From JBHOQS01 sp042408875 (GTDB lineage Bacteria; Chloroflexota; UBA11872; JBHOQS01): DNA of 64,000 nucleotides. The position numbers were made by a program, and so were the translations under genes. The DNA lies in assembly GCA_042408875.1 (NCBI GenBank), contig JBHOQS010000027.1, positions 248,001 through 312,000 on the forward strand, written 5' to 3'. The notes beneath the pieces are model-generated. The model was not told where the DNA came from. It saw only the letters and a list, made by a program, of their open reading frames with translations, and did no database searches. How positions within the stretch are numbered: position 1 is the first letter of the stretch; each line of letters opens with the position of its first letter. Positions 16,200-24,454 of the stretch are shown here, piece by piece.

Positions 16200-18257
16200 T
16201 CACTCCAGTTGCTCCAGTTGCTGCGCCAGCGCCTCAGGCTCGGTCACCGGCAGGCGGCAGGTGTAGTTCTCGCAGACGTAGGCTGTGGCGCGGCCGTCGA
16301 GCGGGACACGCCCGGAGAGCAGCGGTAGACCGGCGACGCGCTCCTCTGACCAGGCAGGATCACGCAGCGCCAGGACGCGGTTCGGCAGATAGCGTTGCCA
16401 GACGACCTCAAGCAAGGCCCGCGTGTCCGGTGCGTCGGGCCGGCCGGTGATGACGATCTCCTTCGGCGTGGAGAGCCGGAAGTCGAGCGCGTTCAAGAGA
16501 TGGCCGAAGGCTCGTCCGTACTGGGCCATGGCGCGCGCCATCCCCTGCAAGACACGCTCGGCTCGGTCGCCCAGGCTCGTATCGCCGGTGAAGACCTCCA
16601 TACGCAGTAGCGCTTCAACAGCGAGGGAGTTGCCTGAGGGCATGGCGTCATCGTACAGATGGCGCGGCCGGGCGATGAGCTGCTCAGCATTGTGGGCGGT
16701 ATCGTAGAAGCCCTCGATCTCCTCGTCCCAGAACAGGTCCAGCATCTGGGCTACGAGAGCGCGGGCGTGCTCGAGCCATTCTAGGTCGAAGGTCGTCTCA
16801 TAGAGCGAGATGAGGGCGTTCGCGTACGCGGCGTAGTCCTCCAGGAGGCCGGGCACCTTGGCAATGCCATCTTTATAGCTATGAAGCAGCCGGCCGTCCC
16901 GGCGCATGGCAGAGAGCACGAAGCGGGCGTTGCGCTCTGCGAGCTCTCGATAGTCCGCGCGGCCGAGCGGCCCGGCAGCCTCGGCGAACGTGCGCATCAT
17001 CAGCCCGTTCCAGCTCGCCAGCACCTTCTCGTCGCGGCCCGGCTTCATGCGCTGCTCGCGCGCCTCGAAGAGCTTGCGACGGACATGTGCCAGAACGTCC
17101 TGAAGCTCGTCTTCCGAGATGCCCAACAGGTGCGCCGCGACGTCGTCATCGTGGGGCACGTGCAGGATGTTCTTGCCTTCGAAATTGCCGCGCTCGGTGA
17201 TGTCGTAGTACAGCAGCGCTACGCGCGCTTCCTCTGCATTGAGGACCGAGCGCACCTCGGCAGGCGTCCACAGGAAGAACTTGCCTTCCTCCCCCTCGCT
17301 GTCGGCGTCCTGGGTGGCGTAGAAGCTACCCTCTGGCGAGGTCATCTCGCGCACGACGTACGCCAGCGTCTCCTCGCAGATGCGCCGATAGAGCGGCCGG
17401 CGGGTGAGCTGCCACGCCTGGAGGTACACCCGGGCGAGCTGGGCGTTATCGTACAGCATCTTTTCAAAGTGGGGCACGAGCCACATAGCGTCAGTGGAAT
17501 AGCGGTGGAAGCCACCACCGAGCTGGTCATAGATGCCACCCCGCGCCATGTGCTCGAGCGTGCGCTCGACTATCTGCAGCGGCTGAGGATCACGCGTGCG
17601 GACGTGCGTGCGCAGCAGAAACTCCAGGTTCATCGGCTGGGGGAACTTCGGCGCGCGGCCAAAGCCACCATAAGTCGCATCGAACTCGGAGGCCAGGCCA
17701 GTGTAGGCGCTGTCAAGGATGCTGGCCGTCAGCACGACCTCCTCGGGAGGCCGGGCGATGCGGGCTTGGAGGAAGGCGCGCACCTGCTCGGCCTGTCGGA
17801 GTACCTCGTCCTTGCGCTGGCGGTACGCCTCTGCCACAGCCAGCAGCACCCGCTTAAAGCCGGGCATACCGCCCCGATCCTCAGGAGGAAAGTAGGTCCC
17901 GGCGTAGAACGGCACGCCGTCCGGCGTGAGGAACACGGTCATCGGCCAGCCGCCGTGCCCGGTCATCGCCTGGACAGCCTCCATGTAGAGGCTATCGAGG
18001 TCCGGCCGCTCCTCCCGATCAACCTTGATGTTGATGAACAGCTCGTTCATGAGCCGGGCGATCTCGGGGTCCTCGAACGACTCGTGCTCCATGACGTGAC
18101 ACCAGTGGCAGGCGGAGTAACCGATGCTGAGCAGGATCGGCTTGTCCTCCTGCTTGGCGCGTTCGAACGCCTCAGGCCCCCAAGGATACCAGTCGACCGG
18201 ATTGTCGGCGTGTTGGAGCAAATAGGGGCTGGTCTCGTGGATCAAGCGGTTTGGCAT
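16200..18257 (-). CDS. Thioredoxin-domain protein, DUF255/YyaL type
   Basis: A 685-residue member of the family related to human SPATA20. The N-terminal thioredoxin-like domain has PNRLIHETSPYLLQHADNPV, DWYPWG, and SIGYSACHWCHVMEHESFED with a CHWC active-site-like motif (about residues 50-53). The rest is an alpha/alpha toroid of the N-acylglucosamine 2-epimerase type, with GGIYDQLGGGFHRYSTDAMW, LPHFEKMLYDNAQLA-like and DEKVLASWNGLMM. The role is unknown; redox sugar or protein handling has been suggested for relatives. Length and motifs are typical. A TATAAT on the minus strand (18305-18310) lies about 50 bp upstream of the ATG. Confidence 0.9.
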   Translation of the reverse strand: MPNRLIHETSPYLLQHADNPVDWYPWGPEAFERAKQEDKPILLSIGYSACHWCHVMEHESFEDPEIARLMNELFINIKVDREERPDLDSLYMEAVQAMTGHGGWPMTVFLTPDGVPFYAGTYFPPEDRGGMPGFKRVLLAVAEAYRQRKDEVLRQAEQVRAFLQARIARPPEEVVLTASILDSAYTGLASEFDATYGGFGRAPKFPQPMNLEFLLRTHVRTRDPQPLQIVERTLEHMARGGIYDQLGGGFHRYSTDAMWLVPHFEKMLYDNAQLARVYLQAWQLTRRPLYRRICEETLAYVVREMTSPEGSFYATQDADSEGEEGKFFLWTPAEVRSVLNAEEARVALLYYDITERGNFEGKNILHVPHDDDVAAHLLGISEDELQDVLAHVRRKLFEAREQRMKPGRDEKVLASWNGLMMRTFAEAAGPLGRADYRELAERNARFVLSAMRRDGRLLHSYKDGIAKVPGLLEDYAAYANALISLYETTFDLEWLEHARALVAQMLDLFWDEEIEGFYDTAHNAEQLIARPRHLYDDAMPSGNSLAVEALLRMEVFTGDTSLGDRAERVLQGMARAMAQYGRAFGHLLNALDFRLSTPKEIVITGRPDAPDTRALLEVVWQRYLPNRVLALRDPAWSEERVAGLPLLSGRVPLDGRATAYVCENYTCRLPVTEPEALAQQLEQLE

Positions 18258-18559
18258 CGGTCCCTACTTTCCGGGCCGCCGCAGCCTGCAACGGCCTCCA
18301 CGCGATTATACCCCACCGACGCAGCGATGGCCGGTTGCCCCACTGAAGTACGGACGTACTGTGAAATCGGGTACGGCTGGCTGGGGAGCATAGTACTTTT
18401 TGGCCTGAGGTCCCCGACAGAAGTACCAAATATCGCCTGCCTTGCCCCCAGATACGGCATGATACGGCTGCGCACCGTGGGGTGCGGCGGGGCACTCGGG
18501 CCAGGCACAGCTCGAGCCCCGCAAGCTGTGTACTTCTGCTGTAAGGAGGCATCCTGCAT

Positions 18560-18655
18560 ATGGCACGCGTGTATACATCGCTTGTTCGACTTGGCACCGC
18601 CGCTCTGATCCTGGCGGGGCTGGCCATTGCTGGCGGCGCTGGCTTCCGCTGGTAA
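18560..18655 (+). CDS. 31-residue hydrophobic peptide
   Basis: Begins at ATG 18560 with TAAGGAGG ten bases upstream, one of the best ribosome binding sites in the window. The product is a short basic/polar N-terminus (MARVYTSLVRLG), one hydrophobic helix (TAALILAGLAIAGGAG) and the tail FRW. It is too short for normal gene calls. It could be a small membrane peptide, a leader peptide or part of a toxin-like locus. A nearby 11-codon frame ends with IRW, and a hairpin and strong terminator follow. The function is unknown. Confidence 0.5.
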   Translation: MARVYTSLVRLGTAALILAGLAIAGGAGFRW

Positions 18656-18678
18656 TCCCGCACACGCCTTCGCACAGT

Positions 18679-18712
18679 GGCCTGCAGCCTCCCCTGCAAG
18701 AGGCTGCAGGCC
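18679..18712 (+). terminator. 13-bp stem hairpin after the peptide gene
   Basis: GGCCTGCAGCCTC and GAGGCTGCAGGCC close around an eight-base loop. No T-run follows, so it may be an RNA-stabilising or attenuator hairpin rather than a terminator. Confidence 0.5.
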
Positions 18713-18767
18713 GGTCTCGCTAGATGGTTTGCCAGGGTACCTGCGCGAGGCGGAGGGAAGCAGGGAG

Positions 18768-18803
18768 ATGGAGATCGCTATGCGCGAAGGCATTCGCTGG
18801 TAG
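18768..18803 (+). CDS. Possible 11-codon peptide
   Basis: ATG 18768 with CAGGGAG immediately upstream gives MEIAMREGIRW and a stop eight bases before a strong terminator. The last residues echo the FRW end of the 31-residue peptide. It is very short and may be chance. Confidence 0.25.
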   Translation: MEIAMREGIRW

Positions 18804-18810
18804 CCCGCGA

Positions 18811-18846
18811 GGGACCGGGCGAGCACGTGCTCGCCCGGTCCCTTTT
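18811..18846 (+). terminator. Strong intrinsic terminator
   Basis: A perfect 32-bp palindrome (arms GGGACCGGGCGAGCAC and GTGCTCGCCCGGTCCC) is followed by TTTT. This is a classical intrinsic terminator and ends the small-peptide transcript. It shows that something in the otherwise gene-poor 18258-18810 region is transcribed to the right. Confidence 0.8.
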
Positions 18847-19119
18847 CTCGCGGTTTCTGGGTGGCCCAGGCCGCGATGTCCCCTCTGGCTAGGCCTCCGG
18901 AAGCGCGCCGGTGATGCCGATGGATAGAGACAGAACCACGCGACATGGCCCATCCGGCGCCGGGTCTTGGCTGCTGTCCCCGAGCGACTTAAAGTAGAAA
19001 GCGACCTTAAATTTGGTTACATCTGTGAAGAGATAAGAGATATAAGATATCAAAGAGATATAAAAGGTGTCCCTGGCGCTGGATGTGGGCGCCTGGAATG
19101 TATCGAGGCTACCTGGGCG

Positions 19120-19734
19120 ATGTTCTTTGTTGGATCCGCGCTCCTTTCCCTCCTCATTGCTGTGCTAGTCAACCGTGGTAGCGCACTGGCCGGTGTGCAG
19201 CGCCTGTGCCGGCTAGAGCTGCTCGGGGCAGCCCTGGGCCCTCGGGTGCTCTTCGCCCTCCCGCCCCTTGCTCCGCTGCTGGCGCGGTCAGTGCCTGGCC
19301 TGCCTGTCGCATGGGGCAGTGTACTTTATGTCCTATCTTTTCTGCTCGCTGGCCTCTTCATCTGGTATAATCGCCGCACGGCAGGCTTTGGGCTGCTCGG
19401 GCTGGGCCTGTTCCTGAACGCGCTAGTGATCGTGCTCAACGGTGGCCATATGCCGGTCGATCCGGGAGCGATGGCCGCAGCAGGTAACCTGCATGTCCTG
19501 GAGCAGGAACTTGCCGCTGGGCTCTGGTCAACTTTCACGTTGCGGACGCCCCAGACGCCGCTCTGGTTTCTGGGCGACGTGCTCTTGCTGCCCATGCCGT
19601 TCCGTGAGCCGGTGATCATTAGCGTCGGGGACATCGCCATCGCCCTGGGGCTGCTGCGCTATTTCAATCCGTGGCTGTCGCTCGCCGGGCTCTGGACGTG
19701 CCTGCCGAGGGCTGGAATGCTGCGTGAGCGTTGA
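19120..19734 (+). CDS. DUF5317-type membrane protein
   Basis: About 204 residues from ATG 19120; the frame extends to 18967 but through AT-rich, non-protein-like sequence with AGATATA repeats. It has five hydrophobic segments beginning MFFVGSALLSLLIAVLVNRG. The LGLFLNALVIVLNGGHMPVD loop and the later VGDIAIALGLLRYF are typical of DUF5317 proteins, which often sit beside GAF histidine kinases in Chloroflexota. The function is unknown. Its end overlaps the kinase start by 11 bp. Confidence 0.7.
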   Translation: MFFVGSALLSLLIAVLVNRGSALAGVQRLCRLELLGAALGPRVLFALPPLAPLLARSVPGLPVAWGSVLYVLSFLLAGLFIWYNRRTAGFGLLGLGLFLNALVIVLNGGHMPVDPGAMAAAGNLHVLEQELAAGLWSTFTLRTPQTPLWFLGDVLLLPMPFREPVIISVGDIAIALGLLRYFNPWLSLAGLWTCLPRAGMLRER

Positions 19735-21772
19735 GAGCAAGCCGGCTGCCAACCGCACGCGCGTCTATGTGCTCTGCATCCTCGCCGCGGGTGCCCTCAT
19801 CCCTCTTGCGGGCGCACTGGCTCAGGTTGGCCCGCGCGAGCAACCCAGGGAGCTTGCCTGGCTTCTGGCCGCGCTCTTCCTCGGCGCACTGGCGACGGAA
19901 TCACGGCCGGTGCGCACGGCCTCTGGCCCGGAGCTCACCGTCGTCTCGGCGCTCTTTATCGCGGCCCTCCTCCTGACCGGCGGGGTGGTTGGCCCTGCCG
20001 CTGTATGCGCCGGCACCGCGCTGGCGGAGGCGCTCGAGCGGAGGCCGCCGCTCCGCATTGCCTTCAACGCTGCCCAGTACCTGATCGCCAGTACGCTGAG
20101 CGCCGGTCTCTACGAGTTCTTGACCGAACGCCGCGGCTATGAGTGGCACGCTGCGCTGCTCAATCCATTGCATCTGCCGGTGCTGGCGGCTGTGCTCTCA
20201 AGCTATTTCCTCCTGAACTCCGGGCTGGTCTCCGGGGTGATCGCCCTGGACCAGGGTATGTCGTTCTGGCAGGTGTGGCGCCGCGCCCATCACGATATTC
20301 GGGCGCAATATCTGGCCATGGTCTCCCTGGGCGTGATCATGGCCCTGCTCTGGCAGCTCGCACCATGGACCTGGCTGCTCATTGTGCTGGTGGTCGGCGT
20401 CGTGCACCTGTCCTTTGCCCAGGCAGAGCACCTGCGCCAGCGCAGCGAGGCCCTGGCAGTGGCCTCCGCGGAGAGCGACCGGCTGCGGGCCGCCGCGGAA
20501 GAGCACCTGCGCATGGTCTCCATGGTGTATCGCTCGAGCGTCGAGCTCATTGGGGCGCGCGAACCAGAGGTGGTACCACGGGTGCTGGTTGATATCGCGG
20601 CGCGGGCGTTCGGCTTCGACTCGGCGGCGGTCTTCCTTTGCAGCCACCAGCCTGGTGAGGTGCGTCTGGCTGCATCCTGGTCACTCCTACCTCAGGACGA
20701 GCGCGTGCTGGCGCGGGTGCTGAGCGACACGGCCCTCCACGAGTGTCTGCACCGTGGGGAGACGATCTTCTCCAATGCCGGGCCGCCCCAAAGCGCGCCG
20801 GCGCGCACGCCGCCGGCTCCTGTCTCAGCAGCTGTGCTCGTCTCGACATCGCTGCTCGAGGAAGCGCTGCCTTGGGAGACGATAGTCGGCTTGCCGTTGC
20901 TCGCTGGCGACACCCTGTTCGGCATCTTCGTCGCTGGCTATACCACCCGTCGCGAGCTGGACCTCCAGGATCGCCAGCTCCTGGGTATTCTGGTGCATCA
21001 GGCAGCGCAAGCGCTGCTGCGCCTGCGACTGGCTCGCGAGGCTGCTGAGGTGGAGACCCTGCGCGAGATCGATCGAGCGCGCACACAAATCTTGGCCACC
21101 GTCTCGCATGAGCTCCGCTCGCCCCTGGCAGCGGTAGCTGGCTACAGCGAGGTGCTGTGCGAGCAAACGTTGTCCCCCCAGGAAGTGCGAGAGATAGCTC
21201 GCCAGATCAATGAGGGCGCGCAGCGGCTCGTGTACCTCGTGGAGGATATCGCTACCTTCTACCGCCTGGGATCCGGCGCCTTCCGTATCTTTCCCGAGCG
21301 GCTGGACGTTCGGCCGGTCATGGATGAGGCAGTCCGGCAGGTTCAAGCCGCTACCTCGGCCATGCGCCCGTGTATCGAGGTCAGCGCGGCCGATCCGCTT
21401 CCCTGTGTCTACGCTGACCGCATGCGTCTGCTCCAGATCCTCACGAACCTCCTGTCCAATGCTGTCAAGTTCTCTCCCCCTGGCGCGCCGATCCGGCTGA
21501 GCGCGTACGCCGAGGACAGCTACGTGGTGCTGCAAGTCGAGGATCAGGGCACCGGCATCGCCCCGGAGGACCTCCCCCACATCTTCGAGCCGTTTTATCG
21601 GACCAGGCAGAGCGATGAACGGCGTATCCAAGGAACCGGGCTCGGCCTGGCGATCGTGAAGCGCCTGGTAGAGTTCCAGGGCGGTAGTATCGAGGTGGTG
21701 AGCACAGTCGGAGCCGGCAGCGTCTTCACCGTCCGTCTGCCAGCCGCGGTAGCACACTGGCAGCCTGCCTAA
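19724..21772 (+). CDS. Membrane sensor histidine kinase with GAF domain
   Basis: A two-component sensor of 682 residues from GTG 19724. The first ~230 residues are a multi-helix membrane domain. A GAF domain follows at about 265-435. Then come the dimerisation/phosphoacceptor motif ATVSHELRSPLAAVAGYSE (His about 462), the N box ILTNLLSNAVKFSPPG (about 572-587) and the G boxes VEDQGTGIAPEDLPHIFEPF and GTGLGLAIVKRL (about 636-647). All motifs needed for ATP binding and autophosphorylation are present. No response regulator gene is next to it in this window, so it may be an orphan kinase. The GTG overlaps the DUF5317 gene. Confidence 0.93.
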   Translation: MSVESKPAANRTRVYVLCILAAGALIPLAGALAQVGPREQPRELAWLLAALFLGALATESRPVRTASGPELTVVSALFIAALLLTGGVVGPAAVCAGTALAEALERRPPLRIAFNAAQYLIASTLSAGLYEFLTERRGYEWHAALLNPLHLPVLAAVLSSYFLLNSGLVSGVIALDQGMSFWQVWRRAHHDIRAQYLAMVSLGVIMALLWQLAPWTWLLIVLVVGVVHLSFAQAEHLRQRSEALAVASAESDRLRAAAEEHLRMVSMVYRSSVELIGAREPEVVPRVLVDIAARAFGFDSAAVFLCSHQPGEVRLAASWSLLPQDERVLARVLSDTALHECLHRGETIFSNAGPPQSAPARTPPAPVSAAVLVSTSLLEEALPWETIVGLPLLAGDTLFGIFVAGYTTRRELDLQDRQLLGILVHQAAQALLRLRLAREAAEVETLREIDRARTQILATVSHELRSPLAAVAGYSEVLCEQTLSPQEVREIARQINEGAQRLVYLVEDIATFYRLGSGAFRIFPERLDVRPVMDEAVRQVQAATSAMRPCIEVSAADPLPCVYADRMRLLQILTNLLSNAVKFSPPGAPIRLSAYAEDSYVVLQVEDQGTGIAPEDLPHIFEPFYRTRQSDERRIQGTGLGLAIVKRLVEFQGGSIEVVSTVGAGSVFTVRLPAAVAHWQPA

Positions 21773-21788
21773 GTGCCTGATTGCGTGA

Positions 21789-21817
21789 TTGACAGCGTCC
21801 CGCGCCTGAGGTATCCT
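21789..21817 (+). promoter_or_regulatory. Strong sigma-70-type promoter
   Basis: TTGACA (21789-21794), exactly 17 bp, then TATCCT (21812-21817). The -35 is perfect and the -10 has four of six consensus bases. Transcription should begin near 21824, inside a perfect inverted repeat (21819-21844). This is the cleanest promoter in the window and points to the 72-residue gene at 21878. Confidence 0.75.
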
Positions 21818-21818
21818 A

Positions 21819-21844
21819 GTGGATAGAACTTTTGTTCTATCCAC
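21819..21844. promoter_or_regulatory. SOS-box-like operator at the start site
   Basis: GTGGATAGAAC and GTTCTATCCAC are perfect 11-bp arms around TTTT. The centre GAAC-TTTT-GTTC fits the GAAC-N4-GTTC core of LexA sites. Placed over the expected transcription start, it would be a repressor site. It could instead be a simple RNA hairpin. Confidence 0.55.
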
Positions 21845-21877
21845 TCTGCTTGGCCGACTGCTCGACGGAGGCGCGCG

Positions 21878-22096
21878 ATGGACGAGCGCAGGCTGCTTCT
21901 CCGCTTGATCGATGCCGGGCTCACCGCCTACCAGATCAGCCGCCTGGTGGCGCTCCGGCGACGTTGGCGCACGCGCGGCAGAGCCGCACCGGCTGCTGCG
22001 GAGGTTGAACTGGACCTGCCGCGAGCGTTATTCGCCCGGTGGCTGGTGCAACAAGGGGTGCTGAGCGACTTCCCGACGGATGACCAGCGCGGCTAA
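21878..22096 (+). CDS. Small 72-residue protein, unknown function
   Basis: ATG 21878 with GGAGG seven bases upstream. The protein is helical and basic in its first half (LLLRLIDAGLTAYQISRLVA, then LRRRWRTRGR) and ends ALFARWLVQQGVLSDFPTDD. The first part looks like a helix-turn-helix without clear family. It follows the best promoter in the window and an SOS-box-like operator, so it may be a tightly controlled small gene. Its function is unknown. Confidence 0.6.
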   Translation: MDERRLLLRLIDAGLTAYQISRLVALRRRWRTRGRAAPAAAEVELDLPRALFARWLVQQGVLSDFPTDDQRG

Positions 22097-22121
22097 CATA
22101 GCGTAGCCCCGGCCCAGGACG

Positions 22122-22526
22122 CTACCCGCCGCTGAGCATCGCCCGGCCGCGCAGCCAGTCCAGCCACCTGGGCCAGTACCCGACGGGGCCCAGTGGGGTC
22201 GGTGTGGGGGTAGGCGCTGGTGTCGGCGCCGGGGTCTGCTCGCGTACGACGACCACCAGCACGTCGCCGGGGCGCACCATGTTCAGCTTCTCGCGGGCAG
22301 CGCGTTCGATGTAGTCGTCAGTCTGGTAGTAGGCGATCCAGCCGGTGAGCTCCGTGCGCTCTTCCTGCAACCGGCGGATCTCAGCACGGATCGCTTCCGC
22401 GCGCTGCTCGATCCGCTGCTCGACGATGCTCTGCTGCACGAATCCATAGAACAGCAGCACGGCCGGCACCAGCACTGCCAGCATAACCAGCCGGGCACGG
22501 GAGATTGCCGGTACAGGAAGCTGCAC
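22122..22526 (-). CDS. divIC: FtsB/DivIC-type septum formation protein
   Basis: A bitopic division protein that bridges FtsL and FtsQ-type partners at the septum. From GTG 22526 (GGAGG eight bases upstream; a TTG at 22556 overlapping the upstream stop is also possible) it has one transmembrane helix (LVMLAVLVPAVLLFYGFVQQ), a coiled coil (IEQRAEAIRAEIRRLQEER) and the conserved YIERAAREKLNMVRPGD. The C-terminal tail has a Pro/Thr-rich repeat (APTPAPTPTPTPL). The family assignment is solid by motif. It is at the 3' end of the long minus-strand run that includes murE. Confidence 0.85.
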   Translation of the reverse strand: MQLPVPAISRARLVMLAVLVPAVLLFYGFVQQSIVEQRIEQRAEAIRAEIRRLQEERTELTGWIAYYQTDDYIERAAREKLNMVRPGDVLVVVVREQTPAPTPAPTPTPTPLGPVGYWPRWLDWLRGRAMLSGG

Positions 22527-22552
22527 AGCTATCGCCTCCACCCCTGCCCTGC

Positions 22553-23686
22553 TCAACGGCCCCAGGACAGCCCTGAGGTCGCGTCGATGGCGGCATTGCG
22601 GGTCACCTGCTGGTGCTGGAACTTGCCCTCCTCCAGCCCGTTGAGTTCAGTGACCCAGAGCTCGAAGCTGCCCGTCTGTGCAGACAAATAGGCCAGATAC
22701 CTGCCGTCGGGTGACCACGCCGGGGCACGGCAGACCCCCGCCTGGGTCACCCGCACCCGCCCGGTGCCGTCAGCATTCATAATATAGATGTCGGTTTTCC
22801 CACCCTCGCGCATGGCGAAGGCGATGCGCGAGCCGTCCGGCGACCAGGCAGGATCATACTTGTGCTCCTGGCCGGTGGTGATCTGGCGGCGCTGGCCAGT
22901 CTGCGTGTTGCCGATGAAGAGCTGTCCCACGCCATTCACGAAGGCCATGAACAGGAGCCGTGACCCCTCAGGCGAGTAGCTGGGTGAGTCCATACCCCCC
23001 TGGAAATCAGGCATGCTGAACCACAACCGCCGCCCGGTACCGTTCACATTCATCTGCCAGATCATCAGGTCATACGTGGTATCCTCGGCCAAGTAGACCA
23101 GGCGCGTGCCGTCTGGCGAGAAGCCGGGCCGGAAGCTCCAGTTCGAGTGTTGCAGGTCACGTTTCTCATTCTGGGTCAACTGGCGCGGGTTTGAGGCATC
23201 CGCCTGCATGATCCAGAGGTTGGACGCATTAGGCGCCAGCTTCACCAGGGCAATGCGCTCCCCATCGAACGACCAGGACGGCTGGCGGCTCACTCGGTCA
23301 TCGGTCAACTGCCGCGCCGCCTTTCCTTCGTAGACCCAGATATTCGCGTCGGAAACAAAGAGTAGCCGTCCTGGCAGGCCGGGCGCGTCGCGCACAGGCT
23401 GGGGGCTGGGCTGCGGCGTGGGCTGCGGCGGCTCGGCGGCAGGCGGCCTGACGCTCGCGCTGCGGGCCGCCTGCCGTGCTGCCACAGCCTCCCGCAGGCG
23501 CGCCTCGAAGGTCTCACGGAGGCCGCAGCCAGCCGCCAGGAGCGGCGCAGCGGCAATCCCGGCGATGAGACGCCGGCGCGTCGCGCGGCGTTCCGCCAGG
23601 CCGGACGAGGACGTGCTCTCCCTACGAGTGCTATCGCTCCAAGACGATCGCGTACTCATCATATGCCCACACGCACATTCGTACAT
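22553..23686 (-). CDS. TolB-like beta-propeller lipoprotein
   Basis: A 377-residue exported protein. The N-terminus has twin arginines and a lipobox (TRRRLIAG then LLAAGCG, Cys at about 54), so it is probably Tat- or Sec-exported and lipid-anchored. A Pro-rich linker follows. The rest has repeated SPDG-type blades, e.g. RPGFSPDGTRLVYLAEDTT, DPAWSPDGSRIAFAMREG and RAPAWSPDGRYLAYLSAQTG, typical of PD40/WD40-like propellers. These usually bind proteins or peptidoglycan fragments. The start is uncertain: the ATG at 23686 overlaps the upstream TAA, and two ATGs follow at codons 9-10. Confidence 0.85.
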   Translation of the reverse strand: MYECACGHMMSTRSSWSDSTRRESTSSSGLAERRATRRRLIAGIAAAPLLAAGCGLRETFEARLREAVAARQAARSASVRPPAAEPPQPTPQPSPQPVRDAPGLPGRLLFVSDANIWVYEGKAARQLTDDRVSRQPSWSFDGERIALVKLAPNASNLWIMQADASNPRQLTQNEKRDLQHSNWSFRPGFSPDGTRLVYLAEDTTYDLMIWQMNVNGTGRRLWFSMPDFQGGMDSPSYSPEGSRLLFMAFVNGVGQLFIGNTQTGQRRQITTGQEHKYDPAWSPDGSRIAFAMREGGKTDIYIMNADGTGRVRVTQAGVCRAPAWSPDGRYLAYLSAQTGSFELWVTELNGLEEGKFQHQQVTRNAAIDATSGLSWGR

Positions 23687-24378
23687 TACGACACAGATGG
23701 CGTGCCGACGCGCGCGATCGCAGGCGCCTGCTGCTGCGGGGCACGGCGCGCGAGCGGCGCCTCGCTCAAGAACGCGGCCATGCGCTCGATCGCTACGGCC
23801 ACCGCCGCCGGATCGCTCGTGTCAACGGCGAACTCGTCCGGGGCATCGGACGCGACCGGCTCCAGGCGGCTGCGCATGCTGGTGTACACCTCCCAGCCGG
23901 CATCCGACAAGAACGCCTCAACACCCGGCCGGCCGCGCGCGGAAAGTCGCTCCCGCACCACATCCTCCGGCGCGGTCGTCTGTACGACGAGCGCCGCGCC
24001 GCCGGCCCGCGCCGCGACGCTGGCGGCGCGGGCGCGCGCCCAGGCGCTCAGGTTGGTGGCGTCGAAGATCACCGGGAAGCCCTCCGCAATGAGATACCCG
24101 ATCAGGGCGTAGGCTGCCTCGTAGACGGTGCGGCTCTCCCGCGCGCTGTAGTCGGGCTGCGGAAACAGCAGCTTGCGCAGCGCGTCGCTGCGCAGGACGA
24201 TGGCACCCGTTCGGTCCGCTGCAAGCTGGGCCAGGTGCGATTTCCCGGTGCCCGGCAGGCCGCTCATGATCACCAGCCGGCCCCCACGCCGGGCAGCCGG
24301 CCCCGCCTGCCCGGCCCCCTCTGCTGGTTGAGCGGCAACCGTCTCTGCCTGCCTTTCCTGCGCCTGGCCCGCACCCAT
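23686..24378 (-). CDS. P-loop kinase-like ATPase
   Basis: A 230-residue protein with the Walker A motif GLPGTGKSHLA near residues 40-50, a second region RSDALRKLLF, and FPVIFDATNLSAWARARAA. The pattern (P-loop, RSD, DATN) matches small ATP-dependent kinases of the gluconate-kinase or chloramphenicol phosphotransferase-like group. The substrate is unknown. An Ala/Gln-rich N-terminal extension suggests that the true start may be further in. It overlaps the TolB-like gene by one base. Confidence 0.72.
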   Translation of the reverse strand: MGAGQAQERQAETVAAQPAEGAGQAGPAARRGGRLVIMSGLPGTGKSHLAQLAADRTGAIVLRSDALRKLLFPQPDYSARESRTVYEAAYALIGYLIAEGFPVIFDATNLSAWARARAASVAARAGGAALVVQTTAPEDVVRERLSARGRPGVEAFLSDAGWEVYTSMRSRLEPVASDAPDEFAVDTSDPAAVAVAIERMAAFLSEAPLARRAPQQQAPAIARVGTPSVS

Positions 24379-24454
24379 CCTCGGTCACAGATCGTTGCTA
24401 CGAGCGCGCCTGCTACGTTCCAGGCGTCTCGCCGCGCACTCATGCGGCCCCATA

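Noticed and set aside
16881..18608. 575-codon plus-strand frame over the DUF255 gene
   Set aside because: Antisense shadow; the minus-strand gene has clear motifs.
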